Below, piece by piece: positions 35,389-43,831 of a stretch of 64,000 nt of DNA (the stretch's first letter is position 1; each line of letters begins with the position of its first letter). The position numbers were made by a program, and so were the translations under genes. Where the stretch lies: NCBI GenBank assembly GCA_040766585.1, contig JAXGQE010000007.1, positions 62,001 to 126,000 on the forward strand, given 5' to 3'. The notes beneath the pieces were generated by a model. That model was not told the DNA's origin and made no database searches. It was given only the letters and a program-made list of their open reading frames with translations. The stretch is from JAXGQE01 sp040766585. Its GTDB lineage: Bacteria; Bacillota; SLNR01.

Positions 35389-36537
35389 TTACTTTACTTT
35401 GAAGACTTTCCCCTCTTTGTAGTAGATACGAGGCAGCTTTTTGGCAATTCGGCAGAGAGTTTCTGCATCCCCTGCGCCGGCTTTGGATGACATATCCACA
35501 ACCGTCAGCACTTCATTTTCCTGTTGACCGATCAGAACAGCTTCATCATGAACTAAAACCGGATCCGGAATATCCGTTACATCGACCACGACATGGCTCA
35601 TAGCGACTTTGCCCACAACCGGCACTTTCCGGCCATGGATCAACACTTCAGCCTTATTGCTGAGTGCGGTGGAATACCCATCAGAATATCCCATTTGCAA
35701 AATGGCAATGGTCATATCCCGCGGTGCAAAATAGGATTGAGCGTATCCGATGCTGGTCCCTTTGGCGATCTTCTTCGTATACACGACTCTCGTTTTCCAG
35801 GAGAGCGCATCTTTCAATGGTAATTTCCGTTCTGCATGACGAGCTGGACTGTCATTGCAGAGGATAAAGCCCAGCCGAACCATATCCATGTGCATGTGCG
35901 GGTATTCAATCATAGCCGCACTGTTGGCAATGTGCTTGATGGGAATATCAATGCCCTTTTCTTTCAATTCGTTCAAAACCCCCATAAACACAGATAGCTG
36001 GTGCTCGTTGTACGCATCTTCCTCATAGGGAGACGCGAAATGGGAAAATATACCTTGCAATTCGATCCCGGGAAGCAGTTTCAGCCGCGATACAAATTCA
36101 TACGCGTGTTCCGGCAAAACACCGAATCGACTGAGGCCCGTATCCACTTTGACATGCACCACGGCTTTGGTTCCCAGTGATTCGGCCGCCGCTGATAAAG
36201 CCTCAGCCAAATCATCGGTGCATACCGTCTGCACCAGGTTGTATTCTACCACCAGGGCCGCTTCATCAACATCGGTAATACCCAACAAAAGGATGGAGGC
36301 TTCAAATCCGGCCTTGCGGAGTTCAATGCCTTCTTCCAGGGTTGTGACACCCAGCCAGTCGGCTCCATGTTTCAAGGCGACTTCAGCCACTTCCTCCATC
36401 CCGTGGCCGTATGCATCCGCTTTTACCACTGCCATCACCTTGGCGTTGCCCTGCATGGCAGAACGAATCGTCTGCAGATTGTGCGCTACTGCATCCAAAT
36501 CAACTTCAACCCAGGTTTTCATTTTGTCCGTGATCAT
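35389..36537 (-). CDS. alr: Alanine racemase
   Basis: PLP enzyme that makes D-alanine for peptidoglycan. The 382-aa protein has the N-terminal barrel with VVKADAYGHG (PLP lysine, near residue 39), HVKVDTGLSRFG, and the C-terminal domain whose QMGYSDGY supplies the second catalytic tyrosine. AAAGGAGGCGTGTAC precedes the ATG at 36537. The length is normal. It stands alone. Confidence 0.96.
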   Translation of the reverse strand: MITDKMKTWVEVDLDAVAHNLQTIRSAMQGNAKVMAVVKADAYGHGMEEVAEVALKHGADWLGVTTLEEGIELRKAGFEASILLLGITDVDEAALVVEYNLVQTVCTDDLAEALSAAAESLGTKAVVHVKVDTGLSRFGVLPEHAYEFVSRLKLLPGIELQGIFSHFASPYEEDAYNEHQLSVFMGVLNELKEKGIDIPIKHIANSAAMIEYPHMHMDMVRLGFILCNDSPARHAERKLPLKDALSWKTRVVYTKKIAKGTSIGYAQSYFAPRDMTIAILQMGYSDGYSTALSNKAEVLIHGRKVPVVGKVAMSHVVVDVTDIPDPVLVHDEAVLIGQQENEVLTVVDMSSKAGAGDAETLCRIAKKLPRIYYKEGKVFKVK

Positions 36538-36623
36538 GTACACGCCTCCTTTATTTTTCCAATATACTCTATTATATCATCCCATTCCCTTTTTTGGATA
36601 GTTGGGAGTATATATGTGTCCAA

Positions 36624-37466
36624 TCAATCTTTTGCGACAGATTTCCCTTCCAGAGATTTTATTCGGCTGCGGCGAGCGTAGGAATAGTTGCCCTCGTAGC
36701 GGATCAAACTCTGCTGGTCCAGCCAATAGGTAATCTTAAAGAAACGATCCAGCAAGTAGCGATCGTGGGACACCGCCAGGATGGTCCCGCAATAATCCGC
36801 CAATGCTTCTTCCAGCACTTCCCGAGAGTCGGTGTCCAGGTGATTGGTCGGTTCATCCAAAACCAAAACATTGTGACGCCCGTACATGACCTGTGCCCAG
36901 CGCAGGCGTCTTCGTTCACCGCCGCTTAGATAACCGGTCTTTTGAAACACCGCTTCCCCGTAGAAAAGAAACCGGGCCAGAAGGTGACGGGCTTCCTGTT
37001 CCGACACAGCCAGGCAGTTTCGAAAGCTCTCCAGCACGGTTTCATTGGGATCGAATTGGTCCTCATGCTGGGATATGTATCCCACAGAAAGGCTGTTGCC
37101 ACGTATGATTTTGCCCTGATCCGGTGGAATGAATCCAAGGATCATTTTCAGCAAAGTCGATTTGCCTGTGCCATTATCGCCCACAATGGCCACTCGCTCT
37201 CCCCGGCGGACTGTCAGTTGGACCCCCGTAAAGAGAAGGTTGCGATCAAAGCTCTTCGCTGCATCAACCACCGAAAATACTTGTTCACTGCTGATTTGGT
37301 CAGAGATCAGATCCATTTTCATCGCTCGCGGCTGAAGAGTCGGACGCTGAACCAGTTGCATTCGTTCCAATGCCTTCTCCATGCTGGATGCTCGCCGATT
37401 CAACGAATCGCTGGGTGGATAGGTGCGGTTAGCCCAGTCTCGCAAGCGAGCGATGGCCTCCTTCAT
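36624..37466 (-). CDS. ABC-F protein, C-terminal half (after frameshift)
   Basis: The second ATP-binding domain of an ABC-F protein: linker, then Walker A GDNGTGKST, signature LSGGERRRLRWAQ, Walker B VLVLDEPTNHLD and the switch histidine in AVSHDRYLLD. On its own it begins at an ATG inside the interdomain linker (MKEAIARLRDWANRTY). It joins the N-terminal half if one base is added to the run of six T (plus strand 37475-37480). ABC-F proteins act on the ribosome rather than in transport. No membrane domain is present. Confidence 0.85.
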   Translation of the reverse strand: MKEAIARLRDWANRTYPPSDSLNRRASSMEKALERMQLVQRPTLQPRAMKMDLISDQISSEQVFSVVDAAKSFDRNLLFTGVQLTVRRGERVAIVGDNGTGKSTLLKMILGFIPPDQGKIIRGNSLSVGYISQHEDQFDPNETVLESFRNCLAVSEQEARHLLARFLFYGEAVFQKTGYLSGGERRRLRWAQVMYGRHNVLVLDEPTNHLDTDSREVLEEALADYCGTILAVSHDRYLLDRFFKITYWLDQQSLIRYEGNYSYARRSRIKSLEGKSVAKD

Positions 37467-38272
37467 CTTCTTGATTTTTTCTGCTGATCCTGATAATCTT
37501 TGAACTGCTGCAAAAGTCCTTCTTCTTTTTCTTTCCGATAGCCGGAGTAGTGAGTGTTGTAGGCAACCAGTTTTCCATCTTCAACTTCAACGATTCTGCC
37601 AACAGTCTGATCCAGAAAATAGCGATCATGGGACACCATGACCACCGTGCCGCGAAAAGTACGAATGTACTCAGCCAACCACTCGGATACATCCATATCC
37701 AGATGATTGGTTGGTTCATCCAACAGAAGCAAACCAGGATCTCGAAGCAAGATCAAGGCCAGACCCACGCGGGTCCGTTCACCACCGCTGAGCTGAGACC
37801 ATGTTCGGTGCAGCCGGTCTGTCAGCTGCAAACCCGCTGCAATTCGTCGGATCCGGGCATCGATTTCATACCCGTTGGATGCCGCAAACTCTTCCTGCAG
37901 GTAGCCGTACCGTTTCAGCAGCAATTCAACATCTGCGGGATTAGATCCGAGCATGGCTTCCAACTGGTTCATCTCATGTTGAATATCATACAAATCCTGG
38001 AATGCACCCTGCAGAACATCCAAGAGACTCTTCTCTGCGTCGATTTCAGGAATCTGCTCCAGCATGCCCATGGTAAGATTTTTCTGCCAATATATCCTTC
38101 CTGAGCCGACAGGTATTTGATTGGCCAGGACTTTCAGCAGCGTTGTTTTCCCACTGCCGTTCAAACCTACAATGCCGATTCGATCCCCTTCATTCACTTC
38201 AACCGTAGCGTCATGGAATACTTCGTGAGCTCCATAATGCACCGATATATTATACGCACCGCATACGATCAT
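37463..38272 (-). CDS. ABC-F protein, N-terminal half (before frameshift)
   Basis: The first ATP-binding domain of an ABC-F protein: Walker A GLNGSGKTT, signature LSGGERTRVGLAL, Walker B LLLLDEPTNHLD and switch region MVSHDRYFLD. It ends early in the linker as QQKKSRR because the A run is six long; one more A would give QKKIKKMKEA and continue into the next ORF. GGGAGGTTTTCAAGA precedes the ATG at 38272. The joined protein would be about 550 aa, normal for translation factors or antibiotic-resistance ABC-F proteins. Upstream lies a leader ORF and terminator-like hairpin. Confidence 0.87.
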   Translation of the reverse strand: MIVCGAYNISVHYGAHEVFHDATVEVNEGDRIGIVGLNGSGKTTLLKVLANQIPVGSGRIYWQKNLTMGMLEQIPEIDAEKSLLDVLQGAFQDLYDIQHEMNQLEAMLGSNPADVELLLKRYGYLQEEFAASNGYEIDARIRRIAAGLQLTDRLHRTWSQLSGGERTRVGLALILLRDPGLLLLDEPTNHLDMDVSEWLAEYIRTFRGTVVMVSHDRYFLDQTVGRIVEVEDGKLVAYNTHYSGYRKEKEEGLLQQFKDYQDQQKKSRR

Positions 38273-38305
38273 TCTTGAAAACCTCCCTGTTTCGAATGAA
38301 AAAGA

Positions 38306-38332
38306 CGGCATACACACAGCCGCCCCAATAAT
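38306..38332 (-). terminator. Putative attenuator hairpin ahead of the ABC-F gene
   Basis: Minus strand GGCGGC and GCCGTC form a 6-bp stem with a 9-nt loop, followed by TTTTTC, 34 bases before the ABC-F start. A segment just after the leader ORF (GAAAAAGTCGG) could pair instead with the 3' arm and T run (CCGTCTTTTTC), with one U-U mismatch, which would act as an antiterminator. Confidence 0.45.
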
Positions 38333-38373
38333 CGTTGCGTTGGATTGGAGTTGAACTGCTTTACCGACTTTTT

Positions 38374-38502
38374 CTAATTACTTCCAAAAGGACGTACGTA
38401 TCCCTTGATGGAAGTAGAAATCGAAAAAGTAGCATAACAGATATACAGATACTGCTGGACAGTCCAGAAGCTGCCTGCTATGCTGGCACCGGCAAAAGAC
38501 AT
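38374..38502 (-). CDS. Possible leader peptide of the ABC-F gene
   Basis: A 42-codon ORF starting MSFAGASIAGSFWTV and ending RPFGSN. It has an excellent ribosome binding site (AGGGAGGTG, core seven bases before the ATG) and lies between the MalY/PatB gene and the ABC-F gene on the same strand. No homologue is recognised. Its stop is immediately followed by a segment that could form an antiterminator, as in ribosome-controlled attenuation of antibiotic-resistance ABC-F genes. It could also be a small independent protein or chance. Confidence 0.45.
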   Translation of the reverse strand: MSFAGASIAGSFWTVQQYLYICYATFSISTSIKGYVRPFGSN

Positions 38503-38575
38503 CTCAACACCTCCCTGGAAATCAAATTAATCTTTCACCAAATATACCATGAAACCCGGTACGGTTCAAGTCAAA

Positions 38576-39751
38576 TCACCGTTTCTGGCAAGCAGTGACA
38601 ATTCGGTGCAGACCCTCGGTGAGGCGCTGTCGACTGGTGCCCAGATTCATACGAAAGTACCCTTCACCGGCTTTTCCAAACTTATGGCCCGGTTCGACAA
38701 TAACACGCGCTTCTTTTTCAAAAAAATTCCCCATGTCCTCGGCCGCAATGTCCAGACAGCGGATATCCACCCACGCTACATAGGTTGCATCCATAGACCC
38801 CACAGACGCTCCGGGAATCCCTTCTTCCAGGATGGCTTTGGCCAAAGCATGATGTTCTTCGACATCCACCATCAGGTGCTTTACCCATTCATCGCATTCT
38901 TTGAACGCTGCTTCAGTTGCCGCCAGACCAAAGATATTCTTGCCATAGTTCAGGTTTTGTTTCTGGAGCATAGTCCGATATTTTTTCATCAAGTCCGGAT
39001 TGGGGCAAACCACCAAAGAATGACGGACTCCGGTAGTATTATAGATTTTGCTGGTCGACCAAAGGGTCAGGGTACACTGAGCCAATTGCGGACTGAGTGC
39101 CGCCATGGGGGTATACTTCTTTCCTGGATACAAAAGTCCACAGTATACATCATCCGACATAATCAGGATGTTGTTTTTCAGACAGATTTCTCCCAATTCC
39201 ATCAGTTCATCCGCATCCCAGGCTCGCCCCACGGGATTGTGGGGATTGCACAGCCACAGCATCCGCGTTCGGGAAGTTAGATTCTGAGCCAGATTCTTCA
39301 GATCCATCCGGTATCGTCCGTCTTCCACCACCAGTGGATTGAGTAGAACAGCCCGTCCATTGGCCTGGATCATTGCTGCGAATGGATAGTGTACAGGGCT
39401 CTGAATAATAATCTCATCCCCAGGGTCAGTCAGCGCGTTCATGATTCCATAGCAAGATGTATAGATACCTACATTGTCGTCGATCCATTCCCGCTGCAGT
39501 TTCCAACCGCTGAGCCTCTCCTGCCAGTGGATAATGGCATCGTAATAGGACGGTCGAATCATGGGATAACCCAGATGCCCGATGCGGGCAACTTCAACGA
39601 TGGCATCCAGAACCGGCTGCGGAGCCCGGATATCCATATCGGCGGTTCCAAAGCACAACAAATCCGGATCCCCGGTTCGTTGGATTTCATAATTCCATTT
39701 CAAGCTGTTGATCTTATCCCTTTCCAAGTTCTGTTCAAACATTTTGTACAA
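38576..39751 (-). CDS. MalY/PatB-type aminotransferase (cystathionine beta-lyase)
   Basis: Fold-type I PLP protein of 391 aa of the MalY/PatB group, carbon-sulfur beta-lyases acting on cystathionine or cysteine. Features are KWNYEIQRTGDPDLLCFGTADMD near the start, NPHNPVGRAW, the SDDVYCGL strand and the Schiff-base lysine in WSTSKIYNTTG. AGGAG lies eight bases before the TTG at 39751 (an ATG follows three codons later); the ORF extends to 39868 but that part is terminator sequence. Confidence 0.87.
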   Translation of the reverse strand: MYKMFEQNLERDKINSLKWNYEIQRTGDPDLLCFGTADMDIRAPQPVLDAIVEVARIGHLGYPMIRPSYYDAIIHWQERLSGWKLQREWIDDNVGIYTSCYGIMNALTDPGDEIIIQSPVHYPFAAMIQANGRAVLLNPLVVEDGRYRMDLKNLAQNLTSRTRMLWLCNPHNPVGRAWDADELMELGEICLKNNILIMSDDVYCGLLYPGKKYTPMAALSPQLAQCTLTLWSTSKIYNTTGVRHSLVVCPNPDLMKKYRTMLQKQNLNYGKNIFGLAATEAAFKECDEWVKHLMVDVEEHHALAKAILEEGIPGASVGSMDATYVAWVDIRCLDIAAEDMGNFFEKEARVIVEPGHKFGKAGEGYFRMNLGTSRQRLTEGLHRIVTACQKR

Positions 39752-39836
39752 AGCGATCACTCCTCGCAATTGGTTTAGCTTCAGATAGTGAAACCTTTCA
39801 GACCGAAGCCTCCAGCTACCCGCATATAAAGAAGAA

Positions 39837-39863
39837 AAGCGCAGCGTCGGACGCTGCGCTTTC
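39837..39863 (-). terminator. Terminator after the aminotransferase pair
   Basis: AAAGCGCAGCGTC and GACGCTGCGCTTT form a near-perfect stem, followed on the minus strand by TTTTCTTCTTT. It lies seven bases after the stop. Confidence 0.85.
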
Positions 39864-39870
39864 CGCACGA

Positions 39871-41028
39871 TTACAGCTTTTCTACATAGTCCCGAATGCG
39901 CTCAATGGCTTCTTTGATCTGGTCTTCGGCAGTGGCGTAGGACATCCGTAGATACCCTTCTCCCTGTTCGCCGAATACACTGCCCGGTATGGACAGGACC
40001 CCTGCTTTTTTGATTAAATCAACCGCCAGATCATACGACGATTTCCCCAGTCCTTTGATATTGGGGAATGCGTAGAAAGCTCCCTGGGGTTCGGCACATA
40101 CGATCCCCGGAATGGAATTAAGCCCATCCACAATCAGACGCCGGCGGCGGGAATAGGATTCAATCATTTCCTTCACCGGCTCATCAGGACCCGTCAGAGC
40201 CGCCTCAGCACCCTTTTGAATGAAGGCGGCGACATTGGTCAGATAGGTTCCATGCACCCGGGTCATGGCTTCCACGGCAGCCTGAGGGGCACAAATATAG
40301 CCAATGCGCCATCCGGTCATGGCATAGGTTTTGCTGAAGCTGTTTAAAGTAAATGTACGTTCTTTCATACCCGGCAGCGATGCAATGCTGATGTGTTCCC
40401 CTTCGTAGATGAATTCTTCATACACTTCGTCAGACATGACAATCAGATCGTGTTTTTTGGCCAGTTCAGCCAACCCTTCCAAATCGGCACGGGTCATGAC
40501 AGCACCGGTGGGATTGCCGGGCGAGTTGATAAGGATTGCCTTCGTTTTGCTGGTGATCTTCTTTTCGATGTCCTCTGGAAGTAGGCGGAATGCATTCTTT
40601 TCATAACTAGGTACCGTAACCGGGATCCCGTCTGCAAAGCGGATACACTGAGCATAGGGGAAAAAACATGGATCCGGAATCAGTACTTCATCCCCGGGAT
40701 TAATGGCCACCAGCATGCTCAAGGTCAGCGCTTCCTGACCTCCGATGGTCACGATGATCTCCTGAGGGGTTGCGTCGATTTTATTTCGTTTTTGCAGTTT
40801 TTCTGCCAAGGCTCTCAACAGGAATACTTCACCTACGCTGGGTGAATAATGGGTCATTCCGTGGTGAAGTGCATCGCAGGCAGCTTCAATGATATGGCTG
40901 GGAGTATCGTAATCCGGTTCCCCGATGCCCAGACTGATCAGATTCTCCACGCCGATGGTATGTGCAAACATGGCGCGAATCTGGGATGCTTGGATGTCTT
41001 TCGTTCTTTCTGCCAACTGAATGGTCAT
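39871..41028 (-). CDS. Class I/II aminotransferase A
   Basis: PLP-dependent aminotransferase, 385 aa, of the aspartate/aromatic (AspC/PatA-type) group. It has SLGIGEPDYDTP, the NSPGNPTGAV loop, SDEVYEEFIY and the lysine motif SFSKTYAMTGWRIGY. GAGGAGGTAAAACGGC precedes the ATG. It is 20 bases downstream of a close paralogue with the same motifs. The amino donor is not deducible. Confidence 0.92.
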   Translation of the reverse strand: MTIQLAERTKDIQASQIRAMFAHTIGVENLISLGIGEPDYDTPSHIIEAACDALHHGMTHYSPSVGEVFLLRALAEKLQKRNKIDATPQEIIVTIGGQEALTLSMLVAINPGDEVLIPDPCFFPYAQCIRFADGIPVTVPSYEKNAFRLLPEDIEKKITSKTKAILINSPGNPTGAVMTRADLEGLAELAKKHDLIVMSDEVYEEFIYEGEHISIASLPGMKERTFTLNSFSKTYAMTGWRIGYICAPQAAVEAMTRVHGTYLTNVAAFIQKGAEAALTGPDEPVKEMIESYSRRRRLIVDGLNSIPGIVCAEPQGAFYAFPNIKGLGKSSYDLAVDLIKKAGVLSIPGSVFGEQGEGYLRMSYATAEDQIKEAIERIRDYVEKL

Positions 41029-41048
41029 GCCGTTTTACCTCCTCAATA

Positions 41049-42221
41049 TCAATAATGCTTCTCTACGACTTCCTTCATCCGCCGCACGGCTTCTATCAAG
41101 TTCTCTTCCGAGTTGGCGTAGGACATTCTCAGGTAGCCTTCTCCTTCTGCACCAAAAGCAGTCCCGGGAGTGGTGATCACATGGGCTTTCTGGATAAAGT
41201 CCACCGCCACATCGTAGCAGCTTTTACCCAGTCCCTTAATGTTGGGGAATGCATAGAAAGCACCCACCGGCTTCAGACAGGTAATCCCCGGAATGCTGTT
41301 CAAACCATCCACCATAATATCGCGGCGGCGGGTATACGCTGCAATCATGGTTTTTACATCCTCTTCCGCTGTGGTGATGGCCTTGATGGCACCCATCTGC
41401 AGGAATGTGCAGGGGTTGGCCAGGAATGTGCCCTGATAAATCGTCATCCGCTGAATCAGTTCCTTGTTGCCAGCGATGTAGCCCAGGCGCCAACCAGTCA
41501 TCGCATAGGTTTTTGAGAAAGTATTGAGAGTCAGAACACGGTCTTTCATGCCGTCCAACGAACCAATGGACACATGTTCGCCGCCGCCGTAGATAAATTC
41601 TTCATAGGCTTCATCGGACAGAACCAGAAGATCATGTTTTTTCGCCAGTTCCGCCACTTCCTCCAAATCTTCCCGGGTAAGTACAGAACCGGTGGGATTT
41701 TGGGGAGAATTCAGAATGATCATTTTGGTTTTTGGCGTAATATTTGCGGCAATATCAGCTGCCTTCAGACGGAATTGGTTTTCTTCATGAATCGGGACAG
41801 TCACGGCTTTGGCACCGGCCAGAATCAACTGGGGAAAATACATGGCATAGCAGGGATCGGCCGTGATGACTTCATCGCCCGGATTCAGAGTGTTTAAAAA
41901 GGCCAGTGAAAGCGCTCCGCCACCGCCGATGGTCACCAGGATTTCATCCGGTTTGGCATCTACTTTGTTTCTTCGCATCAATTTTTCAGAAATGGCTTCT
42001 CGAAGCGGCAGAATTCCCTGGGCATCCGAGTAGTGAGTCATCCCTTGGGATGCTGCCTGAAAGGCGGCATCAATAATGTGCTGAGGGGTATCGAAATCCG
42101 GTTCCCCGATCCCCAGACTGATCACATTATCCAGCCCGGCGGCCATGGCCAGCATCGCGCGAATCTGCGAGGGCTGAATCTCCTTGCTCCGTTCAGAAAC
42201 AAAATGGCTCATGTCACTCAT
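41049..42221 (-). CDS. Class I/II aminotransferase B (tandem paralogue)
   Basis: A 390-aa PLP aminotransferase closely related to the downstream gene: SLGIGEPDFDTP, NSPQNPTGSV, SDEAYEEFIYG and TFSKTYAMTGWRLGY. The two share most of the first 60 residues in pattern (SERSKEIQPSQIRAM versus AERTKDIQASQIRAM), so a tandem duplication is likely. GGAGG lies eight bases before the ATG at 42221; the extension to 42311 is unsupported. Confidence 0.92.
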   Translation of the reverse strand: MSDMSHFVSERSKEIQPSQIRAMLAMAAGLDNVISLGIGEPDFDTPQHIIDAAFQAASQGMTHYSDAQGILPLREAISEKLMRRNKVDAKPDEILVTIGGGGALSLAFLNTLNPGDEVITADPCYAMYFPQLILAGAKAVTVPIHEENQFRLKAADIAANITPKTKMIILNSPQNPTGSVLTREDLEEVAELAKKHDLLVLSDEAYEEFIYGGGEHVSIGSLDGMKDRVLTLNTFSKTYAMTGWRLGYIAGNKELIQRMTIYQGTFLANPCTFLQMGAIKAITTAEEDVKTMIAAYTRRRDIMVDGLNSIPGITCLKPVGAFYAFPNIKGLGKSCYDVAVDFIQKAHVITTPGTAFGAEGEGYLRMSYANSEENLIEAVRRMKEVVEKHY

Positions 42222-42375
42222 GCATAAAACCTCCTTTATATTTTTGTACCCACGTATCAAATACAAGGCGCTGGCAAAGCACTCATTCGCCTCCTTCCAT
42301 GGATCCAGCAAACCCTGTTATATCCTTCCATATACTTCTGCAGCCGCAGTTGAAATCCTTTTATCAGCGGCCAGC

Positions 42376-42407
42376 AAAAAGGGATCTGCATGATATGCAG
42401 ATCCCTT
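42376..42407 (-). terminator. Terminator after argH
   Basis: AAGGGATCTGCAT and ATGCAGATCCCTT form a perfect 13-bp stem with a 3-nt loop, followed on the minus strand by TTTTTG. It lies directly after the argH stop. Confidence 0.9.
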
Positions 42408-42411
42408 GCTC

Positions 42412-43809
42412 TTACCGACTTTCCAAATATGCTTTGTTTTCGCCCAGCCTCAGTTTTCCTGTTTCGATCTGATCCATCACTTGCTCAGGAGCCGTTCCCC
42501 CGAAGGATTGGCGAGTCCCAACGCAGTTTTCCGGACGAATGGCTTGCAGCACATCCAATTCGAAAATGTCCGAGAAACCTTTCATCTCTTCCAAAGTCAG
42601 ATCCTCCAGGTTTTTGCTGCTTTCAATGCAGTACAAAACGGCAGCTCCCACGATTTCGTGGGCCTGGCGGAAAGGCAGTCCTTTTTTAGCCAGGTAATCC
42701 GCCATATCCGTCGCATTGGAAAAGTCACCGCGAATGGACGATTCCATCCGTTCCTTCTTGACCTTAATCACAGACAGGAGTTTGGCATTAATATCCAATA
42801 CTCCTTTGATGGTATCAATGGAATCAAAGAGACGCTCTTTGTCTTCTTGCATGTCGGAGTTAAATGCCATGGGAAGCCCTTTCATCATGGTCAGCACCGA
42901 CATCAGGTTGCCGTATACACGGCCGGTTTTGCCCCGGGTCAATTCGCAAACATCCGGGTTCTTCTTTTGCGGCATGATGCTGCTGCCTGTGCTGTACGCA
43001 TCGTCCATTTCTACAAACCCGAATTCGCGACTGGACCACAGTACCAACTCTTCACTGAGACGACTCAAATGCATAGCCATGATGGCACAGCAGCTTAAAA
43101 ATTCAATGACAAAATCACGGTCGCTGACAGCATCCATTCCATTTTCATACACCCGGTCGAATCCCAAGAGGCCGGCTGAATAGTGGCGGTCGATGGGAAA
43201 CGAAGTACCCGCCAGGGCACAAGCCCCCAATGGGGACATGTTGACTCGGGAATAACAGTCCTTCATTCGTTCGAAATCCGCTTGGAAGCGGAAAAAATAC
43301 GCCATCATGTGATAGGAGAAAAGCAGCGGCTGCGCCCTCTGCAAATGGGTGTATCCCGGCATCATGACTCCCATGTGCTTATCCGCCAGATCCAGGAGGA
43401 CCTTTTGAAAAGCTATCATCTGACCCATGATTTCCTTCATTTCTTCACGCAGGTACATGTGGGTATCCAGCACGGCCTGATCGTTTCGGCTGCGCGCCGT
43501 ATGCACTTTGGCTCCCACCGGTCCGATCTTTTCAATGAGTGCGCGCTCCACATTCATATGAATGTCTTCCAATTCCACCCGGAATTCAAAGGCGCCCGAT
43601 TCAATTTCTGCCATAATCTCTCTCAGGCCGGCAATGATCTGGTCTTTTTCACCGTCTTCGATGATTTTTTGCTTGGCCAGCATGGTGACATGGGCAATGC
43701 TGCCTTCGATGTCCTGCTTGTACATGCGCCGGTCAAACGGAATGGAAGCGGTAAAATCCTGGGCGGTAAATACTGTATCTTTATGAAATCGTCCACCCCA
43801 AAGTTTCAT
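42412..43809 (-). CDS. argH: Argininosuccinate lyase
   Basis: Cleaves argininosuccinate to arginine and fumarate. The 465-aa protein begins MKLWGGRF, has TARSRNDQ, the THLQRAQP block and the superfamily signature GSSIMPQKKNPD containing the catalytic serine. Full length. AAAGGGGCAGAACC precedes the ATG. No argG is in the window. It follows the deiminase-superfamily gene after 22 bases, so a role in arginine metabolism shared with that enzyme is likely. Confidence 0.96.
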   Translation of the reverse strand: MKLWGGRFHKDTVFTAQDFTASIPFDRRMYKQDIEGSIAHVTMLAKQKIIEDGEKDQIIAGLREIMAEIESGAFEFRVELEDIHMNVERALIEKIGPVGAKVHTARSRNDQAVLDTHMYLREEMKEIMGQMIAFQKVLLDLADKHMGVMMPGYTHLQRAQPLLFSYHMMAYFFRFQADFERMKDCYSRVNMSPLGACALAGTSFPIDRHYSAGLLGFDRVYENGMDAVSDRDFVIEFLSCCAIMAMHLSRLSEELVLWSSREFGFVEMDDAYSTGSSIMPQKKNPDVCELTRGKTGRVYGNLMSVLTMMKGLPMAFNSDMQEDKERLFDSIDTIKGVLDINAKLLSVIKVKKERMESSIRGDFSNATDMADYLAKKGLPFRQAHEIVGAAVLYCIESSKNLEDLTLEEMKGFSDIFELDVLQAIRPENCVGTRQSFGGTAPEQVMDQIETGKLRLGENKAYLESR

Positions 43810-43831
43810 GGTTCTGCCCCTTTCTTCTTAC

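Noticed and set aside
37463..37466. ATGA overlap as translational coupling between two ABC-F ORFs
   Set aside because: The second ORF begins in the middle of the interdomain linker with no ribosome binding site of its own; the overlap is a by-product of a one-base frameshift.
42406..43098. 230-codon plus-strand ORF
   Set aside because: Antisense to argH, which has complete motifs and a good start.
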